This document shows positions 1-5,627 of a stretch of 5,627 bases of DNA, in pieces. Every line of letters starts with the position of its first letter. Position 1 is the stretch's first letter. Made by a program: the position numbers and the translations under genes. Source of the stretch: Chitinophagaceae bacterium (lineage in GTDB: Bacteria; Bacteroidota; Bacteroidia; Chitinophagales; Chitinophagaceae); NCBI GenBank assembly GCA_025455665.1, contig JALOMC010000181.1, forward strand, positions 1 through 5,627, given 5' to 3'. The notes under the pieces were generated by a model. The model did not search any database, was not told the origin of the DNA, and saw only the letters and a list, made by a program, of their open reading frames with translations.

Positions 1-519
1 CTACTCGGTAGCTCTTCGTTCACGCTGTGGCGAAACGTGGGCGAATATTTTCCCGGCTATGCTATTCTCAACCGGGCATTTGGCGGCTCTACCCTGCAAG
101 ATGTGTGGTACTATCGGGAGCAACTGATACCTAAGTACCAGCCACGCCAAATCATTATCTACTGTGGTGAAAATGACTTTGCCAGCAGCGATACGGTGAC
201 AGTGCCGCTGGTAGTAGAGCGTTTTCAGCGCCTTTTTCAGTACATCCGGCAGGTATATCCCGGCATTCCGGTAGCCTATGTATCTATGAAGCCCAGCCCC
301 AGCCGGCGCCACCTGCTGGGCCGCTACCAGCAGGCCAATGCGCAAATACAGCAATGGCTGCGCCAGCAGCGCCGTGCCCGATTTATAGATGTGTACAGGG
401 CCATGCTGCAGCCCGACGGACAGCCGATGTCGCACCTGTTTTTGTCCGATAGCCTGCACATGAATGCAGAGGGTTATCGCATTTGGCAAGGCCTGATGAA
501 ACCATACCTCAAAAAATGA
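1..519 (+). CDS. SGNH/GDSL-type hydrolase (esterase-like), 5' end missing
   Basis: The frame is open from base 1 to the TGA at 517-519 and gives 172 residues; the true start lies outside the window. The first residues read LLGSSSFTLW, the block I of SGNH hydrolases in its G-S-S form, so the nucleophile is probably Ser5 (bases 13-15). FGGS (about residues 27-30) supplies the block II glycine, CGEND the block III Asn58, and SDSLHMNAEGY the Asp150/His153 pair of block V. All four SGNH blocks are therefore present. Probably only the leader and first strand are missing, so whether it has a signal peptide is unknown. Family members cleave acyl or acetyl esters from lipids, sugars or polysaccharides; the substrate cannot be read from the sequence. 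The stop overlaps the start of the next gene, so the two are probably co-transcribed. An alternative GTG start at 37 would discard the catalytic Ser block and is not accepted. Confidence 0.9.
   Translation, partial: LLGSSSFTLWRNVGEYFPGYAILNRAFGGSTLQDVWYYREQLIPKYQPRQIIIYCGENDFASSDTVTVPLVVERFQRLFQYIRQVYPGIPVAYVSMKPSPSRRHLLGRYQQANAQIQQWLRQQRRARFIDVYRAMLQPDGQPMSHLFLSDSLHMNAEGYRIWQGLMKPYLKK
516..519 (+). promoter_or_regulatory. ATGA stop/start overlap (probable translational coupling)
   Basis: The ATG of the PhoD-like lipoprotein (516-518) shares bases with the TGA of the SGNH hydrolase (517-519). There is no Shine-Dalgarno sequence before it, only an A-rich run (CTCAAAAAATGA). Such overlaps usually mean one mRNA, with ribosomes re-initiating at the overlap. 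If the real start is the ATG at 528, the genes are instead 8 bases apart, which still implies one transcript. Confidence 0.6.
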
Positions 520-1580
520 ATAGCCCGATGAAACAACTGACAACAAGCCTGGCGATAGCGCTGCTGGCATTAGCCGCCTGCCGGTCAGCTGTGCAGGAGC
601 CACCTGTCACCAGCATTGCGTTTGGCTCTTGTGGCCATCAGGATGAAGCCCAGCCGGTGCTCTCGCTGGCGGCCTCTTACAAGCCCGACGCGTTTGTGTT
701 TTTGGGCGACAATATTTATGGCGATACCGATGTGATGGACACCCTGCGTGCCAAGTACGCCCGCTGGATGGCCGGGGCCGATTTTAAAGCCCTGGCGGCG
801 GCTACCCGCATTTTTGCCACCTGGGACGACCACGACTTCGGCCGCAACGATGCCGGAAAAGAATACCCATTTAAAGATTCATCGAAAGCTATTTTTCTAC
901 AGGCTTTTCAGGTGCCGGATAGCAGCGACCGGCGGAAGCATGCAGGCATTTACGATGTGGTATACCTGCAGCAGGGCGACAAGCGGATTCAACTCATTTT
1001 GCTCGATGTGCGGACGTTTCGCAACCGGCTGCTGTATTTCGATGCGAAAAAAGACACCATGCCGGCCGGCTTTTTTTATACGCCCGACTACAAGGTGCAC
1101 AGCAGCCCCGACAGCACCCTGCTGGGCGAGGCACAATGGGGCTGGCTGAAGGAAGTGCTGCAGGCGCCGGCCGACCTGCGGCTCATTTGCAGCGGTTCGC
1201 AGTTTGGCATCACCTACAATGGTTACGAAGCGTGGGCCAACTTTCCGCACGAACAACAGCGCATGCTGCAGCTGATAAAAGAGACCCGTGCCAATGGCGT
1301 ACTATTTTTAACCGGCGATGTGCACTACGCCGAAGTATCGAAGCTGGAGGCGCCGGGCCTGTATCCCATATACGATGTCACGGCCAGCGGCATTACCTCT
1401 ACCTGGAGTTTTGCCACGCCCAATGCCAACCGGATCGAAGGACCGGTGATGCACAATCATTTCGGCCTGTTGCGCATCCGCTGGGAAGACGACCCGCAGA
1501 TTAGCATGCAAATAATTGATGTACGAAATAATCAACGTATTGAGTACAGCATCAAGCGAAGCGATATTTGCTTCAAGTAG
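516..1580 (+). CDS. PhoD-like alkaline phosphatase family lipoprotein (metallophosphatase)
   Basis: This 354-residue protein begins with a lipoprotein signal peptide: a hydrophobic stretch ending LALAAC, with Cys22 as the probable lipidated residue. The mature part carries the PhoD-type metallophosphatase motifs in order: FGSC (36-39), LGDNIYGD (63-70), TWDDHDFGRND (102-112), LDVRTFR, GSQFG and TGDVHY (266-271). In Bacillus PhoD the metal centre uses a Cys, an Asp and a Tyr three residues after the Asp; Cys39, Asp65 and Tyr68 here match that pattern. It should hydrolyse phosphomonoesters or phosphodiesters at the envelope; the substrate is unknown. It is shorter than Bacillus PhoD and lacks its N-terminal domain and twin-arginine signal. 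The start chosen is the ATG at 516, which overlaps the upstream stop as ATGA. ATG 528 (MKQLTT...) is a good alternative that also keeps the signal peptide. The residues after Cys22 (RSAVQ) show no acidic surface-export motif of the Bacteroidetes kind, so it probably faces the periplasm. Confidence 0.9.
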   Translation: MNSPMKQLTTSLAIALLALAACRSAVQEPPVTSIAFGSCGHQDEAQPVLSLAASYKPDAFVFLGDNIYGDTDVMDTLRAKYARWMAGADFKALAAATRIFATWDDHDFGRNDAGKEYPFKDSSKAIFLQAFQVPDSSDRRKHAGIYDVVYLQQGDKRIQLILLDVRTFRNRLLYFDAKKDTMPAGFFYTPDYKVHSSPDSTLLGEAQWGWLKEVLQAPADLRLICSGSQFGITYNGYEAWANFPHEQQRMLQLIKETRANGVLFLTGDVHYAEVSKLEAPGLYPIYDVTASGITSTWSFATPNANRIEGPVMHNHFGLLRIRWEDDPQISMQIIDVRNNQRIEYSIKRSDICFK

Positions 1581-1627
1581 TTTCTGCAAACATCATTTAC
1601 TGTTCATTTCTTAAACCGATCATCGAT

Positions 1628-3928
1628 ATGCAAAAGTTGAAATGGCTGCCCCTGGTACTCCTGCTGGCTATCAGCATAGCGGCAGTAGCACAGCCCGCGG
1701 GGCAAAGCGCCGAAGCGGCCAAAATGAAAGCCTTCATCGATAAACTGATGAAGCAAATGACACTGGAAGAAAAGCTGGGCCAGCTGAACCTGCCGGGCGC
1801 TGGTGATATTACCACCGGCCAGGCTGCCAACACCGACATTGCCAGAAAAATCCGGGAAGGGAGAGTAGGTGGCCTTTTCAACATCAAAGGGGTAGAAAAA
1901 ATAAGAGAAGTACAGCGACTGGCAGTAGAGCAAAGCCGCTTGAAAATTCCGCTGATTTTTGGCATGGATGTAATTCACGGGTATCAAACGGTGTTTCCCA
2001 TACCACTGGGGCTGAGCGCCAGCTGGGATATGAAGGCCGTAGAGCGAAGTGCACAGATAGCCGCACAAGAAGCCAGCGCCGATGGTATCAGCTGGACCTT
2101 TAGCCCCATGGTGGACATAGCCCGCGACCCCCGCTGGGGCCGCATGGCCGAAGGCAGTGGCGAAGACCCCTACCTGGGTGGGCAAATAGCCAAGGCGATG
2201 GTGCGTGGCTACCAGGGCAAAGACCTGAAAGCCAACAACACCATTTTGAGCTGTGTAAAGCACTATGCACTGTACGGGGCTGCCGAGGCGGGCCGCGACT
2301 ATGGCACTACCGATATGAGCCGCCACCGCATGTACAATGAGTATTTCTATCCTTACAAGGCTGCTGTAGAAGCAGGCGTAGGCAGCGTGATGGCTTCTTT
2401 TAATGAGGTAGACGGGGTGCCCGCTACGGCTAACAAATGGCTGATGACCGATGTGCTGCGCAAACAGTGGGGGTTCGGTGGTTTTGTTGTGACGGATTAT
2501 ACCGGCATCAATGAAATGATTGACCACGGCATTGGCGACCTGCCCACTGTGTCGGCCCGTGCCCTGCAGGCTGGTATTGATATGGACATGGTAGGCGAAG
2601 GCATGGTAACTACACTGGCCAAATCGCTGAAAGAAGGCAAAGTAACGGTAGCCCAGATAGATGCCGCCTGCCGCCGCATACTGGAGGCCAAATACAAACT
2701 GGGCCTGTTTGAAGACCCTTATCGCTATTGCGATGTGACACGCCCTGCCAATGAAGTGTATACAGCTGCCCATCGCAAGGAGGCTCGCAGCATTGCGGCA
2801 CAAAGCTTTGTGTTGCTGAAAAATGAAGGCAACATCCTGCCCTTGAAGCGGGGTGGTAAAATAGCCTTGGTAGGTCCGCTGGCCGACAACCGCGAAAACA
2901 TGCCCGGCACCTGGGCCGTGGCTGCCGATTTTGCAAAAGCAGTGTCTGTACTGCAGGGGCTGAAGGAAGTAGCAGGTAGTGGTACCGAAATCATTTACGC
3001 CAAAGGCAGCAACCTGGATGAAGATGCGAAGTTTGAAGAAAGGGCGGGTATGTTTGGCAAAGATCTGCGCCGCGATAGCCGACCGGCCGACCAAATCATA
3101 GCCGAAGCGGTAGCAGCCGCCCGGCAAGCCGATGTGGTAGTAGCAGCCGTGGGCGAAAGCGCTGAAATGACGGGAGAAAGCAGCAGCATGAGCCACCTGG
3201 AGCTACGGCCTGCACAAAAGGAACTACTGAAAGCACTGAAGGCCACCGGCAAACCGCTGGTCATTGTATTGTTTGCCGGCCGCAGCATGACCATTGCCGA
3301 AGAAGCCAAAGCCTATCCGGCCATCCTCAATGTATGGTTTCCTGGTAGCGAGGCCGGCTACGCCATTGCCGATGCCCTGTTTGGCGATGTAAACCCCAGC
3401 GGCAAACTAAGCACCACCTGGCCGCAAAATGTTGGACAGGTCCCCCTGTTTTACAATCATAAAAATACCGGCCGTCCGCTGGCCGAGGGGCAGTGGTTCC
3501 AAAAGTTCCGGAGCAACTACCTCGATGTAAGCAATGAGCCTTTGTACCCCTTTGGCTATGGCCTTAGCTATACCAGCTTTGCGTACAGTGCACCAGTAGC
3601 CAGCGCCACAAAACTAACAGGCAACCAGGCCCTGACAGTAAGTGTGAACGTGACCAACACTGGGAAGTATGCAGGCAAGGAAGTAGTACAGCTGTACATC
3701 CGCGATGTGGTAGGCAGTACTACCCGGCCGGTCAAGGAGCTGAAAGGTTTTGAAAAAATCGAACTGCAGCCGGGTGAAACCAAAACCGTGAAGTTTCAGA
3801 TCACTCCGGAAGACCTCAAGTTTTACAACTACGATCTGAAATATGATTGGGAGGCGGGTGATTTCGACATCATGATAGGTGGCAATAGCCGCGACGTGCA
3901 AAAGCTGCGGGTAAACTGGCAGAAATAA
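1628..3928 (+). CDS. bglX: Periplasmic beta-glucosidase, glycoside hydrolase family 3 (BglX-type)
   Basis: This complete 766-residue protein is nearly the length of E. coli BglX (765). A Sec signal peptide (MQKLKWLPLVLLLAISIAAVA) probably ends at AVA before Gln23, placing the enzyme in the periplasm. The GH3 N-terminal barrel covers about 38-370, with sugar-binding motifs GMDVIHGY (112-119), RDPRWGR (166-172), GEDPYLG (178-184) and KHY (211-213). The nucleophile is Asp290 in VVTDYTGI. The GH3 C-terminal domain starts near LLKNEGNILPL (396 on) and carries the acid/base Glu517 in MTGESSS. YPFGYGLSY (640-648) leads into a fibronectin III-like domain (about 675-745). It should hydrolyse non-reducing-end beta-glucosides, or related beta-glycosides, with retention of configuration. 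The ATG at 1628 is chosen because it starts the signal peptide; the frame is open to 1568, but that would overlap the previous gene and bury the signal. It sits 47 bases after the phosphatase gene and 112 before a paralogue. Confidence 0.95.
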   Translation: MQKLKWLPLVLLLAISIAAVAQPAGQSAEAAKMKAFIDKLMKQMTLEEKLGQLNLPGAGDITTGQAANTDIARKIREGRVGGLFNIKGVEKIREVQRLAVEQSRLKIPLIFGMDVIHGYQTVFPIPLGLSASWDMKAVERSAQIAAQEASADGISWTFSPMVDIARDPRWGRMAEGSGEDPYLGGQIAKAMVRGYQGKDLKANNTILSCVKHYALYGAAEAGRDYGTTDMSRHRMYNEYFYPYKAAVEAGVGSVMASFNEVDGVPATANKWLMTDVLRKQWGFGGFVVTDYTGINEMIDHGIGDLPTVSARALQAGIDMDMVGEGMVTTLAKSLKEGKVTVAQIDAACRRILEAKYKLGLFEDPYRYCDVTRPANEVYTAAHRKEARSIAAQSFVLLKNEGNILPLKRGGKIALVGPLADNRENMPGTWAVAADFAKAVSVLQGLKEVAGSGTEIIYAKGSNLDEDAKFEERAGMFGKDLRRDSRPADQIIAEAVAAARQADVVVAAVGESAEMTGESSSMSHLELRPAQKELLKALKATGKPLVIVLFAGRSMTIAEEAKAYPAILNVWFPGSEAGYAIADALFGDVNPSGKLSTTWPQNVGQVPLFYNHKNTGRPLAEGQWFQKFRSNYLDVSNEPLYPFGYGLSYTSFAYSAPVASATKLTGNQALTVSVNVTNTGKYAGKEVVQLYIRDVVGSTTRPVKELKGFEKIELQPGETKTVKFQITPEDLKFYNYDLKYDWEAGDFDIMIGGNSRDVQKLRVNWQK

Positions 3929-3959
3929 GCCGCTGCGGGCCGCGGCCTGCCGGCTATAG

Positions 3960-3998
3960 CACACAAGGCGCAGGAGCTCGTTTCCTGCGCCTTGTGTG
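3960..3998 (+). terminator. Strong hairpin after the first GH3 gene, probable terminator
   Basis: Bases 3960-3975 (CACACAAGGCGCAGGA) pair perfectly with 3983-3998, a 16-bp stem with a 7-base loop (3976-3982), and G3959 can add a wobble pair with T3999. It begins 31 bases after the TAA of the first GH3 gene and ends 42 bases before the ATG of the second. No T-run follows directly; the nearest is TTTTT at 4012-4016, 14 bases after the stem. It may therefore be an intrinsic terminator of imperfect form, a partial terminator, or a 3'-end stabilising structure. Just upstream is a GC-rich patch with a 10-bp palindrome (GGCCGCGGCC, 3938-3947) that could form a competing small hairpin. Confidence 0.65.
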
Positions 3999-4040
3999 TA
4001 AGCAGGTAACATTTTTATATCGATACACTTCTTATAGCAC

Positions 4041-5627
4041 ATGCGTACTTGCTTCTTGTTATGGCTGGCTGTTTGTTGGCTATCGGCCACCGCACAGCGC
4101 AAAACCGCCGCCCAGCGGGCCGATTCAGTTTTGAAACTGATGACCCTTGCCGAAAAAGTGGGGCAGCTACATCAGCTCAGCAGCGATTTTGCCACCGGCC
4201 CCATTGCGCCGGCAGGCGATAAGCAAGCGCAGGTGCGTAGTGGCCACATGGGCAGCCTGCTCAACCTGATGGGCGCTGCCCGCACCCGCCAGCTGCAGGA
4301 AATAGCCATGCAGTCGCGGCTCAAAATTCCCTTGCTGTTTGGGCAAGATGTGATCCACGGTTACCGCACCACTTTTCCCATACCGCTGGCCGAAGCGGCC
4401 AGTTGGGACCTGCCTGCTATAGAACAAGCAGCCCGCATAGCCGCTACCGAGGCGGCGTCGGCCGGCATCCATTGGACCTTTGCGCCCATGGTAGATATCA
4501 GCCGCGACCCCCGCTGGGGCCGGGTAATGGAAGGTGCCGGCGAAGACCCCTATCTCGGCTCGCTTATAGCAGCCGCCCGGGTACGCGGGTTTCAGGGCCG
4601 TGGCTTTGGCCAAACCGATGCCGTACTGGCCTGCGCCAAGCATTTTGCCGCTTATGGGGCCGCAGTAGGCGGCCGCGACTATAACAGCGTAGACATGAGC
4701 CCCCGCATGCTGTGGGAAACCTACCTGCCGCCCTTCAAAGCGGCGATTGAGGCGGGTGCCGCTACGTTCATGAACAGCTTCAATGATCTCAATGGCATTC
4801 CGGCCACCGGCAGTGCCTGGCTACAACAAGACATTTTAAAAAAGCAATGGGGCTTTAAAGGCTTTGTGGTAAGCGATTGGGGCAGCATCGGCGAAATGAT
4901 CAACCACGGCTACAGCAAAGATTTGCGCCAGGCCTCGGAGCAGGCCATACTGGCCGGCAACGATATGGACATGGAAAGCCGCGGCTACAGCCAGCACCTG
5001 GCGGCACTGGTGCAGGCAGGCCGGGTGCCCATCGGCCGGGTAGATGATGCCGTGCGGCGCATCCTCATCAAAAAGTTTGAGCTCGGCCTCTTCGATGATC
5101 CTTTCAAATTTTCAGATGAACAGCGGGAAAAAGCGTTTTACAACCACGCCGGCCACCAGGCCGCTGCCCGCAGCATAGCGGCCAAAAGCATGGTGCTGCT
5201 GAAAAATGATACGCTGGCAGGCAAGCCGGTACTGCCTTTGCAGCAGCAGCAAACCATTGCGCTGATTGGCCCCTTGGTCAAATCGCAAAAAGACAACCTC
5301 GGTTTTTGGTCCTTCGATTTCGATGACGATAGCAGCCGCCTTGTATCGCTATACCAGGGCATGCAGGCCCGGGTAGCAGCCACACAGCTGCGCTATGCCA
5401 AAGGCTGCGAACTCACAGGTACCGATACCAGCGGCTTTGCCGAAGCAGTAGCTGCTGCTATGGCAGCCGATGTAGTGGTGATGCAGGTAGGCGAAGGCCG
5501 CGATTGGAGCGGCGAAGCCAAAAGCAAGGCCGATATAAAGCTGCCAGCTGTGCAGGTGGCGCTCATCAAGGCCATGGTTCGTACCGGCAAGCCGGTGGTA
5601 CTGCTGATTAGTGCAGGCCGCCCCCTC
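4041..5627 (+). CDS. Second GH3 beta-glucosidase (BglX-like paralogue), 3' end missing
   Basis: The frame runs from ATG 4041 to the window edge without a stop, giving 529 residues. By comparison with its neighbour about 200-230 residues are missing, including the rest of the C-terminal domain and any fibronectin III-like domain. A short signal peptide (MRTCFLLWLAVCWLSATA) probably ends before Gln19, so it should be periplasmic. Visible GH3 motifs are GQDVIHGY (101-108), RDPRWGR (155-161), GEDPYLG, KHFAAYGAAVGGRDYN (from 200), the nucleophile Asp279 in VVSDWGS, LLKND (386-390) and the probable acid/base Glu492 in WSGEAKS. Both catalytic residues are intact, so it is likely an active beta-glycosidase. 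It is clearly related to the GH3 gene upstream but differs throughout. The segment between the catalytic residues is shorter, and the nucleophile is followed by Trp, not Tyr. QQQQ (401-404) is a short glutamine run between early strands of the C-terminal domain. It probably belongs to the same operon or shares an inducer; the hairpin upstream may give it separate expression. Confidence 0.93.
   Translation, partial: MRTCFLLWLAVCWLSATAQRKTAAQRADSVLKLMTLAEKVGQLHQLSSDFATGPIAPAGDKQAQVRSGHMGSLLNLMGAARTRQLQEIAMQSRLKIPLLFGQDVIHGYRTTFPIPLAEAASWDLPAIEQAARIAATEAASAGIHWTFAPMVDISRDPRWGRVMEGAGEDPYLGSLIAAARVRGFQGRGFGQTDAVLACAKHFAAYGAAVGGRDYNSVDMSPRMLWETYLPPFKAAIEAGAATFMNSFNDLNGIPATGSAWLQQDILKKQWGFKGFVVSDWGSIGEMINHGYSKDLRQASEQAILAGNDMDMESRGYSQHLAALVQAGRVPIGRVDDAVRRILIKKFELGLFDDPFKFSDEQREKAFYNHAGHQAAARSIAAKSMVLLKNDTLAGKPVLPLQQQQTIALIGPLVKSQKDNLGFWSFDFDDDSSRLVSLYQGMQARVAATQLRYAKGCELTGTDTSGFAEAVAAAMAADVVVMQVGEGRDWSGEAKSKADIKLPAVQVALIKAMVRTGKPVVLLISAGRPL

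Noticed and set aside
483..515. Upstream TTG start for the PhoD-like gene
   Set aside because: It would place 11 extra residues before the lipoprotein signal and overlap the SGNH gene by 37 bases. ATG 516 or 528 gives a normal signal peptide.
1568..1627. Start of the first GH3 gene at 1568
   Set aside because: It would overlap the phosphatase gene and put 20 residues in front of a clear signal peptide that begins at ATG 1628.
1567..1627. Possible Bacteroidetes promoter (TTTG at 1567, TAGTTTCT at 1578) before the first GH3 gene
   Set aside because: The second box has two mismatches to TAnnTTTG and the spacing to TTTG is far too short. No convincing promoter is visible in this gap or in 3999-4040.
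1604..3196. A 530-codon open frame on the - strand, opposite the first GH3 gene
   Set aside because: It lies wholly antisense to a gene with full GH3 motifs. Its translation has no recognisable domain and is rich in His, Phe, Tyr and Cys as expected from a complement of biased codons.
4018..4025. 8-bp palindrome TATCGATA upstream of the second GH3 gene as an operator
   Set aside because: It is short and easily expected by chance, and no matching copy stands before the other genes beyond a partial ATCGAT at 1622-1627.
4041..4100. Second GH3 protein as a lipoprotein (LAVC at residues 9-12)
   Set aside because: Val before the Cys does not fit a lipobox, and Cys12 is too early. Cleavage after ATA (residue 18) is more plausible.
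3614..4643. Further - strand open frames at 3614-4102 and 4167-4643, and one at 1-603
   Set aside because: They are antisense shadows of the GH3 and SGNH genes with no family motifs; one also crosses the intergenic hairpin.

Overview
The window looks like an ordinary stretch of chromosome from a Bacteroidetes bacterium, most likely of the Chitinophagaceae or a near relative. The reasons are the family variants present (an SGNH hydrolase with a GSSSFTLW start block, a PhoD-like lipoprotein, BglX-type GH3 enzymes with VVTDYTGI and VVSDWG motifs), the lack of Shine-Dalgarno sequences before the starts, and a moderate base composition. This placement is inferred from recalled family resemblance, not from a search. 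All four genes are on the + strand and tightly packed. Two are cut by the window edges.

Layout: 1-519 is the 3' part of an SGNH/GDSL-type hydrolase, with its catalytic Ser block right at the left edge. Its stop overlaps (ATGA) the start of a PhoD-like metallophosphatase lipoprotein, 516-1580. After 47 bases comes a complete 766-residue periplasmic GH3 beta-glucosidase of the BglX type, 1628-3928. A 112-base gap follows, holding a GC-rich patch and a perfect 16-bp hairpin (3960-3998). A second, divergent GH3 gene starts at 4041 and runs off the right edge at 5627 with 529 residues visible; both of its catalytic residues are present.

All four products appear to be exported or probably exported hydrolases. 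The two GH3 enzymes would release terminal beta-linked glucose (or a related sugar) from oligosaccharides in the periplasm, and their tandem arrangement suggests an old duplication followed by specialisation. The SGNH protein may remove ester groups, and the PhoD-like protein may act on phosphoesters. Whether these two work on the same substrate as the GH3 pair cannot be told from the window. There is no SusC/SusD pair, regulator, mobile element, RNA gene or CRISPR array, so this cannot be called a complete polysaccharide utilisation locus. I found no sign of a novel system. The most useful points are the differences between the two GH3 copies and the hairpin between them.
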